Part shown: piece after piece, positions 20,682-31,692 of the stretch
Layout of the letters: every line of letters starts with the position of its first letter
Numbering within the stretch: the stretch's first letter is position 1
Assembly (NCBI GenBank): GCA_902576335.1
Contig: CACGVC010000008.1
Location: 1 to 40,308, forward strand
DNA from: an uncultured Pelagibacteraceae bacterium
GTDB lineage: Bacteria > Pseudomonadota > Alphaproteobacteria > Pelagibacterales > Pelagibacteraceae
DNA: 40,308 nt
Direction: 5' to 3'
The notes under the pieces: model-generated
Told to the model about the DNA's origin: nothing
The model's database searches: none
The model's input: the letters and a program-made list of their open reading frames with translations, nothing else
Program-made: the position numbers and the translations under genes

Positions 20682-21977
20682 ATGAGTGAAAAAATTATAG
20701 TTCCAGTTTTAGGCGAGAGTATAACTGAGGCAACAGTTTCAAAGTGGTTAAAAAACGAAGGTGATGAAGTTAAAGCTGATGAGCCTATTGTTGAGCTAGA
20801 AACTGACAAAGTAAATTTAGAGGTTCCATCACCTATAACAGGCAGGTTAACAGAAATTATTTCAAAAAATGGATCTGTTGTAGAAGTTGGAGCACATTTA
20901 GGATCAATAGAAGAGATTGGGATAAGTGAAGAAAAGAGTCAAAAAATTGAAAAAATTAAGCCAACTGTAAAGAGAGAAAATATTGAAAATTCAGAACCTC
21001 AGCAAAATGAGCCACAACTGTTAGAAACCGAGGTAGTTGATAAATTAGACGAACAAGAGCAACCACTTGTTTTGACGAAAGAAGTAAAGACTAAACCAAT
21101 TATAAAAGAAAAACTAAATGATCAAGTTTTGTCTCCCGCAGTTAGGAAAATTGTTGCTGAGAATAAAATCAACTTAGAAACTGTCAAAGGGTCTGGAAAA
21201 GATGGAAGATTATTAAAGGGAGACTTGATTAGTTTAATGAGCAAGAGTCCCTCACCATCAGAAAGAAAAATAAAATATGGACAGGAAGAACGAATAAAAA
21301 TGACTAGGTTGAGACAGACTATTGCAAAAAGATTAAAGCAAGCTCAAGAGAATGCTGCATTATTAACTACTTTTAATGAAGTAGATATGACTAACATTAT
21401 TGAGATAAGAAAAAATAATCAAGATGATTTTCAAAATCGATTTGGAATAAAGCTAGGAATGATGTCTTTTTTTGTAAAAGCCTCTATCGTGGCACTAAAA
21501 AACTTTCCTGCTGTAAATGCGGAAATTGAGGGTGATGAGATTATTTACAAAAACTATTACAACATAAGCTTCGCAGTCGGCACAGATAAAGGTCTTGTTG
21601 TTCCTGTTTTAAAGGATGCTGATGTTATGTCATTTGCAGACATTGAAAAAAATATTAAAGAAATATCAGATAAAGCAAAAAGTGGAAAACTTACTATTGA
21701 AGATCTTCAGGGTGGTACTTTTACTATTAGTAATGGAGGGGTCTATGGTTCTATGTTATCAACACCAATATTAAATTTACCACAATCAGGCGTTTTAGGT
21801 ATGCACAATATTGTTGAGAGACCTGTTGTAATAGAGGGTGAAATTATGGTTAGACCAATTATGTATTTAGCTTTGTCTTATGATCATAGAATTATTGATG
21901 GTAAAGAGTCTGTTTCTTTTTTAAAAATGATAAAAGAAAATTTAGAAGATCCAAGAAGGTTATTTTTAGATATTTAA
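20682..21977 (+). CDS. sucB: dihydrolipoyllysine succinyltransferase (E2 of 2-oxoglutarate dehydrogenase)
   Basis: SucB is the core of the 2-oxoglutarate dehydrogenase complex and moves the succinyl group to CoA. The protein has one lipoyl domain (K43 in [13 protein letters not shown]), a Gln/Glu/Lys-rich linker at about 90-145, a peripheral-subunit-binding domain at about 149-183 ([26 protein letters not shown]), and a catalytic domain with H402 and D406 in [23 protein letters not shown] at the N-terminus marks the oxoglutarate rather than pyruvate type, which agrees with sucA next to it. The stop abuts the lpdA start. Confidence 0.98.
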   Translation: MSEKIIVPVLGESITEATVSKWLKNEGDEVKADEPIVELETDKVNLEVPSPITGRLTEIISKNGSVVEVGAHLGSIEEIGISEEKSQKIEKIKPTVKRENIENSEPQQNEPQLLETEVVDKLDEQEQPLVLTKEVKTKPIIKEKLNDQVLSPAVRKIVAENKINLETVKGSGKDGRLLKGDLISLMSKSPSPSERKIKYGQEERIKMTRLRQTIAKRLKQAQENAALLTTFNEVDMTNIIEIRKNNQDDFQNRFGIKLGMMSFFVKASIVALKNFPAVNAEIEGDEIIYKNYYNISFAVGTDKGLVVPVLKDADVMSFADIEKNIKEISDKAKSGKLTIEDLQGGTFTISNGGVYGSMLSTPILNLPQSGVLGMHNIVERPVVIEGEIMVRPIMYLALSYDHRIIDGKESVSFLKMIKENLEDPRRLFLDI

Positions 21978-23378
21978 ATGCCAGATAAATTTCAAGCAGT
22001 AGTAATTGGAGGAGGCCCTGGAGGTTACGTATGTGCAATTAGACTTGCACAATTAGGCTTAAAAACTGCATGTATAGAGTCAAGAGGGTCTCTTGGTGGC
22101 ACTTGTTTGAATGTAGGATGTATTCCATCGAAAAGCTTATTAAATTTATCAGAAGAATTTCATAAAGTAAAAAATTTATCCAATAAAGGTATTGAAGTAG
22201 GTGAAGTTAAACTAAATTTAAATAAAATGATGAAAAATAAAGAAAAGGCAGTAACAGTTTTGACAAAAGGAGTTGAGTTTTTATTAAAAAAAAACAAAGT
22301 GACTTACTACAAAGGTTTTGGAAGTTTTAAATCTAAAAATGAAATTTCTGTAAAAGATGCAAATAATAATGAGACTTTGATATTTGCTGAAAAGATTATT
22401 ATTGCGACCGGTTCAGTTCCTACATCTTTACCAGGTATAGATTTTGACGAAAAAATAATAGTCTCATCAACAGGTGTATTAAAATTAGATAAAGTTCCAA
22501 AAAAAATGGTCGTAGTAGGTGGTGGGTATATAGGTTTAGAAATGGGATCTGTCTGGTCAAGGTTAGGAGCTGAGGTTCATGTAGTTGAGTTTTTAGATCA
22601 TATTACTCCAGGAATGGATAAAGAAATTTCTAATGAATTTATGAAAATTTTAAAAAAGCAAGGAATAAAATTTCACATGCAACATAAAGTCGATAAAATT
22701 ACAAAAAAAAATTCTAGTGCGGTTATTTCAACAACTGATAAGAATGGAAATAAAGAAGATTTTGATTGTGAAGTTGTTCTAGTTTCAGTGGGAAGAAAAC
22801 CAAATACTGAAGGACTTAATTTAGAAAAGATTGGTCTAAATCTTGATGACAAAAATAGAATACAAACTGATAAGAATTTCAAAACAAATTTAGATAATAT
22901 TTATGCTATAGGTGATGTTATTAGTGGACCAATGCTTGCACATAAAGCTGAGGATGAGGGTATTGCCGTTGCTGAAAACATTGTAGGACAATCGGGCCAT
23001 GTTAATTATGACACTATTCCAGGTGTAATTTATACGACACCTGAAGTTGCATCAATTGGCAAAACTGAGGAACAACTGAAAGAGTCTAATATTAAATATA
23101 AAATTGGAAAATTTTCATTCATGGCAAATTCAAGAGCAAAAGCGATAGATGATACTGAGGGTTTTGTTAAAATTTTAGCAGATGAAAAAACAGATAAAGT
23201 TTTAGGGGCTCATTTGATAGGGCCTCATGCCGGTGAGTTAATCGCTGAAATTGGAGTTGCAATGGAATTTGGAGCTAGCTCAGAAGATATAGCAAGAACA
23301 TGTCATGCTCATCCTACATTTTCGGAAGCAGTTAAAGAAGCAGCTTTATCTGTTGATAAAAGAGCAATACACTCTTAA
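21978..23378 (+). CDS. lpdA: dihydrolipoamide dehydrogenase (E3)
   Basis: E3 reoxidises dihydrolipoamide with NAD+ for 2-oxo acid dehydrogenases, and the same enzyme may also serve pyruvate dehydrogenase and glycine cleavage. The FAD motif is GGGPGGYVCAIRLAQLG (11-27). The redox-active disulfide is C43/C48 in GGTCLNVGCIPSK. The NAD-binding motif is VVGGGYIGLEMGSVWSRLGAEV, the second FAD motif NIYAIGDV, and the interface catalytic pair H445/E450 lies in HAHPTFSEA. Length (466) is normal. It is the last gene of the long + strand run. Confidence 0.98.
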   Translation: MPDKFQAVVIGGGPGGYVCAIRLAQLGLKTACIESRGSLGGTCLNVGCIPSKSLLNLSEEFHKVKNLSNKGIEVGEVKLNLNKMMKNKEKAVTVLTKGVEFLLKKNKVTYYKGFGSFKSKNEISVKDANNNETLIFAEKIIIATGSVPTSLPGIDFDEKIIVSSTGVLKLDKVPKKMVVVGGGYIGLEMGSVWSRLGAEVHVVEFLDHITPGMDKEISNEFMKILKKQGIKFHMQHKVDKITKKNSSAVISTTDKNGNKEDFDCEVVLVSVGRKPNTEGLNLEKIGLNLDDKNRIQTDKNFKTNLDNIYAIGDVISGPMLAHKAEDEGIAVAENIVGQSGHVNYDTIPGVIYTTPEVASIGKTEEQLKESNIKYKIGKFSFMANSRAKAIDDTEGFVKILADEKTDKVLGAHLIGPHAGELIAEIGVAMEFGASSEDIARTCHAHPTFSEAVKEAALSVDKRAIHS

Positions 23379-23394
23379 TTTAATAATATTCTAT

Positions 23395-23409
23395 AAAAAT
23401 TAAATTTTT
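23395..23409. terminator. weak AT-only symmetrical element between converging genes
   Basis: The 32-base gap between the stops of lpdA (+) and the methyltransferase gene (-) holds AAAAATTAAATTTTT, symmetrical about its centre. A stem of five A-T pairs with a five-base loop and T-rich flanks on both sides is the only candidate for a bidirectional terminator here. It is too weak to be sure of. Confidence 0.25.
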
Positions 23410-23410
23410 C

Positions 23411-24241
23411 TCATTCAATAATAGATTTTAAATATTCTATCATTTCATTTGGTTTTTTAGAACTGATCTCACTTCTTCCAAAAGGAAGAAAAGTTTTAAA
23501 TACACGTTTAGCCAATGGGGATGTTGCTAAAATAAACCCATCACATGAAGTAGTGTGATTATCGAAATCAGATGAGACCTCAATAATGTAACCAAAAGAC
23601 TCTAATTTGTTTTTTGCTTCATTATGAATAGTCTGACTATGTGTTGATAAAAAAATGTAATCTGATGACTTTTTGGACAGAAAGTTCTTTGCTCCATTGA
23701 GCATTTCAAGTTCACTACCCTGGATATCAGAATGTAATATTGAAATTTTATTTATTTTTTTTAAATTTACAAATTCATCTAATATGAAAGCATCTTTGGC
23801 AACTTTTGATAAATAAAATTTTCCATTAAGAAAATTATTATTCCTGAAATTATTATATCCCGCATCTAGAGCTTTTTTATCTGGCTCAACCATAAAGCAA
23901 TTAGCTTTAGGGAATTTCTTCATAAACCACATTGAGTAATGCGCCCAATAGGATCCGAGTTCTATCATTTTAGGTTCTACATCCATAATTTTCTCCAATG
24001 TCTCTTGGAAACAAAATTCCTCTAGTGGTTCATGAACTCCTCTATTCATAACTAATATTTGACTAAAATTTCCATAGTATGAATTTTCCCCAGAAATCGG
24101 AACTTTATTTCCATTATGTAAGCATACGTAACCTTCTTTATCAACCATACCAGATAAGGGATCTCGCTTAATCAAAATATTAAGTGGGTCTGAGATTACT
24201 TCTCGAAATCTTCCCAGATAATCATCGTGTCGAGCTTTCAT
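23411..24241 (-). CDS. FkbM-family SAM-dependent methyltransferase
   Basis: A 276-residue protein with a class I methyltransferase core of the FkbM type. Motif I is IELGSYWAHYSMWF (93-106), the acidic strand end is VEPD (118-121), and the family hallmark is HSDIQGSELEML (170-181), where FkbM proteins have D-I-E/Q-G-x-E. FkbM-like enzymes usually O-methylate sugars or hydroxyl groups of polysaccharides and secondary metabolites; the substrate here cannot be told. It has no signal peptide or membrane segment. It is a single - strand gene between lpdA and priA with its own promoter and no sugar-related neighbours. Its base composition is like that around it, but its position suggests an accessory gene. 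Confidence 0.8.
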   Translation of the reverse strand: MKARHDDYLGRFREVISDPLNILIKRDPLSGMVDKEGYVCLHNGNKVPISGENSYYGNFSQILVMNRGVHEPLEEFCFQETLEKIMDVEPKMIELGSYWAHYSMWFMKKFPKANCFMVEPDKKALDAGYNNFRNNNFLNGKFYLSKVAKDAFILDEFVNLKKINKISILHSDIQGSELEMLNGAKNFLSKKSSDYIFLSTHSQTIHNEAKNKLESFGYIIEVSSDFDNHTTSCDGFILATSPLAKRVFKTFLPFGRSEISSKKPNEMIEYLKSIIE

Positions 24242-24276
24242 AAATTAATTTAATAAACTTAATAGGATTGCAATAT

Positions 24277-24304
24277 ATTATAATATAAAAGGATTTTTTA
24301 CCAA
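24277..24304 (-). promoter_or_regulatory. sigma70-like promoter of the FkbM methyltransferase gene
   Basis: On the - strand TTGGTA (24304-24299) and a perfect TATAAT (24282-24277) are 16 bases apart, with the start codon at 24241 about 35 bases downstream of the -10 box. The rest of the 120-base divergent gap (24242-24361) is AT-rich; I see no equally good promoter for priA in it (TACAAT at 24324-24329 is a possible -10 without a matching -35). Confidence 0.6.
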
Positions 24305-24361
24305 TAAAGTATTCGTAAAAAAATACAATACACTCTTAAATTATTTAAATATTATTGAAAT

Positions 24362-26317
24362 ATGAAAGTTCCGATTCTTTTGCCAAATATTTTTGATTAT
24401 CCGTTTACTTATGAGAGTGATATTGAATTAAAAATTGGAGATTTTGTCGAGGTGCCGTTTGGTAGAACAAAAACAACAGGTGTTGTATGGGATCGATTTG
24501 AAAAAAATAATTCAAAAAAATTTAAAATAAAAAAAGTTATTAATAAATTAGATATTCCAAGTTTAAAAAAAACTACATTAGATTTTTTAAATTGGTTTTC
24601 AGAATACAACATTGTTCCAAAGGGTATGGCTCTAAAGCTTGTATTGGTAGGTGGTAAAGTGCTCAAAAGTATTGATCAAAAATTTTATGATAATTTAACA
24701 TTTAATTGTCACGACAATCTTATTGAATTAACAAATGATCAAAAAAAATCTCTAGGGCAGATAAATAGTTCTAATAAGAAATTCAATGTACATGTTTTGC
24801 AGGGTACAACAGGATCTGGTAAAACATTTGTATATTTTGAGGCTTTAAAGAATGTTTTGGTAAAGGGTTTTCAAGGTTTAATTCTTTTACCAGAAATTGG
24901 TTTGACCACTCAATTTGAAAAAAAATTTATAGAATTTTTTAAGTTTAAACCTGCAGTTTGGCATTCTGGTATCACAAAAAAAAATAAAAAAATAATATGG
25001 GAAGGTATCATTAGAGGAAAAATAAGTGTTGTAATTGGAGCAAGATCATCTTTATTTTTACCATTTAAAAATTTGGGATTAATTATTGTTGATGAAGAAC
25101 ATGACCAATCATATAAACAAGATGAAGGAGTAACATATAATGCTAGAGACATGGCTATCTCTAGGGCATCATTTGAAAAAGTTCCAATTAATTTAATTAC
25201 ATCTGTTCCATCTTTGGAAACATATGTAAATATAAAAAAAAAGAAGTACAATTTTTCAAGACTTGAACAGAGGTATCAAAATGCTTCTTTGCCAAATTTT
25301 GAAATTATAAACTTAAATCATGTTAAATTGCAGAAGCAATCTTGGCTTTCAAAAGAAATAATTCAGAAAGTTAATTCTCATTTAGAAAAAAAAGATCAAG
25401 TTTTATTTTTTTTGAACAGAAGAGGTTTTTCACCAAATGTTTTATGTAAAAAATGTGTAACTAGTTTTTCATGTCCAAAATGTTCAATAAACTTAGTTTA
25501 CCATAAGATTAAAAATAACTTATTGTGTCACTATTGTGGTTTTAAAACTTCTTTAATTAGAAACTGTTCTCAAGACGGAAATTGTGATTTTATATTTAGT
25601 GGGCCGGGAGTAGAAAGAATTTCGGAAGAAGTCAAAAAAAACTTTCCACATAAAAAAATTGAAATTTTTTCAAGCGACACCATGAATAAAAAAAACTCAA
25701 AGGAAAAACTTGAAAAAATTATAAATAATGAAATTGAAATACTGATTGGAACACAATTAATTTCTAAAGGATTCCATTTTCCAAATCTTAATTGCATAGT
25801 TGTTGTTGATATTAATTTATCATCCTATGGTCATGATTTAAGAGGAGCAGAAAAAAACTTACAATTATATCATCAATTATCTGGAAGAGCCGGACGTACA
25901 GGACAACCCTCAACCGTTTATTTTCAAACTTATAATCATAATTCAACAATGATTAATGATATCACTAATAAAAATCCAAACATTTTTTTAGAAAAAGAAA
26001 TAGAAATAAGAAAAAAAAACAATTTACCTCCATTCCAAAGATTTATCTCTCTAATTTTATTAGGAGAAAATGAAAGTAAACTGGAGAAAGAAGCTATTAA
26101 ATTCAAATTATTTTTGGAAAATAAAATAATTGGTAAAGTTTTAGGACCTGTAAATGCACCAATATTTAGGTTAAAAGGTAAGTACAGAATTAGATTGCTA
26201 ATTAGAGGTCCTAAGAATTTAAAATTACAGAAAACTTTGTCTACTTTAATAACAAATTATAAATTTTTACCAGGAATAAAACTTTCAGTTGATGTTGACC
26301 CAATAAGCTTCAATTAA
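24362..26317 (+). CDS. priA: primosomal replication protein N' (PriA helicase) with altered zinc site
   Basis: PriA rebuilds the replication fork after collapse by recognising branched DNA and loading DnaB. The N-terminal DNA-binding domain fills about residues 1-115. Helicase motifs are GTTGSGKT (148-155), DEEHD (244-248), TSVPSLET (280-287) in place of the common SATPSLES, and the C-terminal GRAGRTGQ. The zinc region has eight cysteines: C362, C365, C371, C374, C389, C392, C402 and C408. The first three pairs are CxxC as usual, but the last is CSQDGNC, a CX5C spacing. Length (651) is somewhat shorter than E. coli PriA (732). It stands alone between a methyltransferase and the atp operon. 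Confidence 0.95.
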   Translation: MKVPILLPNIFDYPFTYESDIELKIGDFVEVPFGRTKTTGVVWDRFEKNNSKKFKIKKVINKLDIPSLKKTTLDFLNWFSEYNIVPKGMALKLVLVGGKVLKSIDQKFYDNLTFNCHDNLIELTNDQKKSLGQINSSNKKFNVHVLQGTTGSGKTFVYFEALKNVLVKGFQGLILLPEIGLTTQFEKKFIEFFKFKPAVWHSGITKKNKKIIWEGIIRGKISVVIGARSSLFLPFKNLGLIIVDEEHDQSYKQDEGVTYNARDMAISRASFEKVPINLITSVPSLETYVNIKKKKYNFSRLEQRYQNASLPNFEIINLNHVKLQKQSWLSKEIIQKVNSHLEKKDQVLFFLNRRGFSPNVLCKKCVTSFSCPKCSINLVYHKIKNNLLCHYCGFKTSLIRNCSQDGNCDFIFSGPGVERISEEVKKNFPHKKIEIFSSDTMNKKNSKEKLEKIINNEIEILIGTQLISKGFHFPNLNCIVVVDINLSSYGHDLRGAEKNLQLYHQLSGRAGRTGQPSTVYFQTYNHNSTMINDITNKNPNIFLEKEIEIRKKNNLPPFQRFISLILLGENESKLEKEAIKFKLFLENKIIGKVLGPVNAPIFRLKGKYRIRLLIRGPKNLKLQKTLSTLITNYKFLPGIKLSVDVDPISFN

Positions 26318-26322
26318 CGCCT

Positions 26323-26339
26323 AAAAAAAACATTTTTTT
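26323..26339 (+). terminator. possible weak terminator after priA
   Basis: A8-CA-T7 follows the priA stop codon by six bases. An A-T-only hairpin with a U-tail is conceivable, but it has no G-C pairs and its end runs into the atp promoter -35 box, so it may simply be an A/T tract upstream of that promoter. Confidence 0.25.
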
Positions 26340-26366
26340 GTCAACGTGTTACTTGAAGAGTATTAT
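26338..26366 (+). promoter_or_regulatory. strong sigma70-like promoter of the atpHAGDC operon
   Basis: TTGTCA (26338-26343) and TATTAT (26361-26366), each 5 of 6 to consensus, are exactly 17 bases apart. Transcription should start near 26373, giving a leader of about 54 bases before atpH. It lies in the only sizeable gap (26318-26426) near the atp genes. Confidence 0.75.
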
Positions 26367-26413
26367 GGCATATGTTAATTAAACTCTAATTTTTTAAATT
26401 ATTCACTTACATT

Positions 26414-26419
26414 AAAAGG
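26414..26419 (+). promoter_or_regulatory. ribosome binding site that supports the TTG start of atpH
   Basis: AAAAGG lies seven bases before the TTG at 26427. It supports TTG as the real start, since the next in-frame ATG is about 40 codons inside the gene, past conserved N-terminal sequence. Most genes in this window have no recognisable Shine-Dalgarno sequence. Confidence 0.6.
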
Positions 26420-26426
26420 TAATAAA

Positions 26427-26984
26427 TTGAGTAAAAATAAAGGTTTTTCTAGCACTTCAGCTAACAGATATTCTCTAGCTTTGTATGAATTAGCAGCAGA
26501 AGCAAATGCGCTTTCTAAAATAGAGATAAATGTATTATCAATAATGAACTTAATTGAGAAAAGTGACGATTTTAAAAACTTAATTAAAGATCCTACAGTA
26601 AGTCAGAATGATTTAAGTAATGCAATTGATAAAATTTTTGGTTATTTGAAAATTGAAGATTTACTAAAAAATTTCACTAATTTTTTAGTAATAAAAAGAC
26701 GATTTTTTTTTGTAGAGCAAATATTGAATAATTTTATTGAGATTTGCTCAGAAAAAAGAGGTGAGTTAAAGACAGAGATAAAATCAGCAAAAAATCTATC
26801 AAAAGATGAAATTAATAAGATCAAAGATGAATTATCAAAACATTTCACTTCAAAAATAAAACTAAATTATAAATATGATGAAAGTTTAATTGGAGGACTG
26901 ATAGTGCAAGTTGGCAGTACAATGATCGATACTTCTATTAAAAATAAATTACAACAAATAGAAAATAAAATGATGAAGGTATAA
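26427..26984 (+). CDS. atpH: ATP synthase F1 subunit delta
   Basis: Subunit delta ties the F1 head to the peripheral stalk (OSCP homologue). The N-terminal [16 protein letters not shown], the central [16 protein letters not shown] and the C-terminal [28 protein letters not shown] are typical, and 185 residues is normal. Translation begins at TTG. It is first in atpHAGDC, the F1-only operon that alphaproteobacteria keep separate from the Fo genes, which are not in this window. One base separates it from atpA. Confidence 0.95.
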   Translation: MSKNKGFSSTSANRYSLALYELAAEANALSKIEINVLSIMNLIEKSDDFKNLIKDPTVSQNDLSNAIDKIFGYLKIEDLLKNFTNFLVIKRRFFFVEQILNNFIEICSEKRGELKTEIKSAKNLSKDEINKIKDELSKHFTSKIKLNYKYDESLIGGLIVQVGSTMIDTSIKNKLQQIENKMMKV

Positions 26985-26985
26985 T

Positions 26986-28521
26986 ATGGAAATAAATCCC
27001 TCAGAAGTTACAAAAATATTAAAAGAACAAATTAAAAACTTTGGAGAAAAAGCGGAGGTATCTGAAGTAGGTCAAGTTTTGTCAGTCGGAGATGGTATAG
27101 CTAGAATTTATGGACTTGACAATGTTCAAGCAGGAGAAATGGTTGAGTTTACTGATGGTTCAAAAGGTATGGCTCTTAATTTAGAGAGCGAAAATGTTGG
27201 AGTTGTTATTTTTGGTGATGATAGAAATATTAAAGAAGGAGATATAGTAAAGAGAACAGGAAGCATCGTTGATACTCCAGTCGGAAAAGAATTACTGGGT
27301 CGTGTAGTAGATGGTTTAGGTAACCCTATTGATGGAAAAGGTGCTTTAGATAAAGGTGTTAAAAAAAGCAGGGTAGAGGTAAAAGCACCAGGTATCATAC
27401 CTCGTCAATCTGTTAGCGAACCGATGCAAACAGGTTTAAAATCTATTGATAGCTTAGTGCCAATTGGAAGAGGACAAAGAGAATTAATTATTGGAGATAG
27501 ACAAACAGGCAAAACAGCAGTTGCTGTCGATGCAATCATCAATCAAAAAAAAATTAATGAGTCAGGAGATGAGAAACAAAAGTTATATTGTATTTATGTA
27601 GCTGTTGGTCAAAAAAGATCAACTGTAAGACAAATTCAAAAAACTTTAGAAGAGGCTGGAGCAATGGAATATACCACTATTGTTGCTGCCACAGCATCAG
27701 ACTCAGCTCCTTTGCAATTTTTAGCGCCGTACACTGGTTGTGCTATGGGAGAGTATTTCAGAGACAATGGAATGCATGCACTAATTATTTATGATGATCT
27801 TTCAAAGCAAGCTGTTGCTTATAGACAAATGTCTTTGATCTTAAGAAGACCGCCAGGAAGGGAGGCATATCCTGGGGATGTATTTTACCTTCATAGTAGA
27901 TTACTTGAAAGAGCAGCAAAACTAAGTGATGAGCACGGCGGCGGTTCTTTAACAGCATTACCAATTATAGAAACACAAGGTGGAGATGTTTCTGCTTACA
28001 TACCCACAAATGTAATTTCAATTACAGATGGACAAATCTTTTTAGAAACTGAACTTTTTAATCAAGGTATAAGACCAGCTATAAACGTAGGGCTTTCAGT
28101 TTCAAGAGTTGGATCCGCAGCACAAACAAAGGCTATGAAAAAAGTTTCTGGTTCAATGAAATTAGAATTGGCACAATACAGAGAAATGGCAGCTTTTGCA
28201 CAATTTGGCTCTGACTTAGATGCTTCAACTCAACAACTACTTAATAGAGGATCAAAGCTTACAGAGTTACTTAAACAAAAACAATATTCTCCAATGACTG
28301 TGGCTGAGCAAGTAATTTCAGTTTTTTGTGGTGTTAAAGGTTATCTAGATGACATAGAGCTAAAAGAAATTGCAAATTTTGAAAATAAAATAATTGAAAA
28401 ATGCAAATCTGAAAAGCCAGAAATCATAGAGTCTATTTTAAGTTCAGGAAAGCTTGAGGAAGACTCTGAACAAAAATTAGTAGAAGTAATAAAACAGCTA
28501 AAACAAAAATTTAATTCATAA
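26986..28521 (+). CDS. atpA: ATP synthase F1 subunit alpha
   Basis: Subunit alpha holds the non-catalytic nucleotide sites and the arginine finger of the rotary ATP synthase. The P-loop is GDRQTGKT (170-177). The arginine finger is in [18 protein letters not shown]. The conserved [15 protein letters not shown] and [28 protein letters not shown] blocks are present. Length (511) is normal. Seven bases separate it from atpG. Confidence 0.98.
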   Translation: MEINPSEVTKILKEQIKNFGEKAEVSEVGQVLSVGDGIARIYGLDNVQAGEMVEFTDGSKGMALNLESENVGVVIFGDDRNIKEGDIVKRTGSIVDTPVGKELLGRVVDGLGNPIDGKGALDKGVKKSRVEVKAPGIIPRQSVSEPMQTGLKSIDSLVPIGRGQRELIIGDRQTGKTAVAVDAIINQKKINESGDEKQKLYCIYVAVGQKRSTVRQIQKTLEEAGAMEYTTIVAATASDSAPLQFLAPYTGCAMGEYFRDNGMHALIIYDDLSKQAVAYRQMSLILRRPPGREAYPGDVFYLHSRLLERAAKLSDEHGGGSLTALPIIETQGGDVSAYIPTNVISITDGQIFLETELFNQGIRPAINVGLSVSRVGSAAQTKAMKKVSGSMKLELAQYREMAAFAQFGSDLDASTQQLLNRGSKLTELLKQKQYSPMTVAEQVISVFCGVKGYLDDIELKEIANFENKIIEKCKSEKPEIIESILSSGKLEEDSEQKLVEVIKQLKQKFNS

Positions 28522-28528
28522 AATATTT

Positions 28529-30821
<2,293 letters not shown>

Positions 30822-30822
<1 letters not shown>

Positions 30823-31214
30823 TGAGTGAAGAGTTTAAACTTGAAGTAGTAAATCCAGAAAAATCTTTTCTTTCAAAGGAAGATGTCACTGAGGTGGTAG
30901 TACCAGCATTTGAAGGAGAGATGGGAATACTTAAGGATCATATATCTATAATTTCATTTTTAAAACCTGGCATGATCAAAATTTATTCAAAATTAGGTGA
31001 AGAAAAATATTATGTTGAAGATGGAATAATTGAATTCAAAAATAATAATCTATCAATTCTTACAAGCTCTATTTTCAACATTAAAGATATGGAAAAAAGC
31101 AAATTAGAAGAAATGTTGAGAGTTGCTGAAGAAGATACAGCTAAGGACAACATTAGCGATCAAGCAAAATACTTAATTGATCAGAAAATTGAAGTTTTAA
31201 GAACTATTAATTAA
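30822..31214 (+). CDS. atpC: ATP synthase F1 subunit epsilon
   Basis: Subunit epsilon is part of the rotor and can restrain ATP hydrolysis. The N-terminal beta-sandwich begins FKLEVVNPEKSFLSKEDVTEVVVPAFEGEMGILKDH-like, with the family GEMGILxxH motif, and the C-terminal helices cover about residues 90-130. At 130 residues it has the usual alphaproteobacterial length. It is the last gene of the operon and converges on rppH: both stop codons lie within 31207-31214. Confidence 0.95.
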
Positions 31215-31692
31215 TAATTTTTTCTAATTTTTTTTGAAGAATTTTGTAAACATTAAGCTTGAAATTAACAACTATCTCCGTAATAGAATCTAGTTCTATC
31301 CATTTCCATTCGAAAAATTCTGGTTTGCTTGTGTTAATATTAATTTCATCATCACTACCAAGATGTCTCATTAAAAACCATTTTTGTTTTTGCCCTTTAA
31401 ATTTACCTTTCCAAATTTTACCTAGAAGATGGTTTGGTAGTTCATAAGTGGTTATTTCATCTATTTCAGTTATTAACTCGACATTTTTAATACTGGTTTC
31501 TTCTTCTAGTTCTCTGTAGGCAGCAGATAAAAAATCTTCACCTTCATCAACACCTCCTTGCGGCATTTGCCAAAAACCTTTTGGGTTGTCAATTCTCTTT
31601 GCTACAAAAATTTTATTTTCTTTATTTAAGACAATTATACCAACACCTACTCTGTAAGGTAGATTTCTATATTTTTCTTGAATTTCAACCAT
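31207..31692 (-). CDS. rppH: RNA pyrophosphohydrolase (Nudix)
   Basis: RppH removes pyrophosphate from 5' triphosphate RNA and so triggers mRNA decay; alphaproteobacterial members also act on dinucleoside polyphosphates. NLPYRVGVGIIVLN and GFWQMPQGGVDEGE are RppH-type. The Nudix box runs from G46 to I68: E52, R60, E61, E64 and E65 are in place, but the late glycine of the consensus is S67. Length (161) is normal. It is the last gene of the long - strand run, overlaps ctpA by 8 bases and meets atpC tail to tail. Confidence 0.92.
   Translation of the reverse strand: MVEIQEKYRNLPYRVGVGIIVLNKENKIFVAKRIDNPKGFWQMPQGGVDEGEDFLSAAYRELEEETSIKNVELITEIDEITTYELPNHLLGKIWKGKFKGQKQKWFLMRHLGSDDEININTSKPEFFEWKWIELDSITEIVVNFKLNVYKILQKKLEKIIN

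Noticed and set aside
24242..24361. Possible small RNA or promoter pair in the divergent gap before priA.
   Set aside because: The - strand promoter explains part of it; the rest is AT-rich with no stable stem and no -35 matching the TACAAT at 24324-24329.
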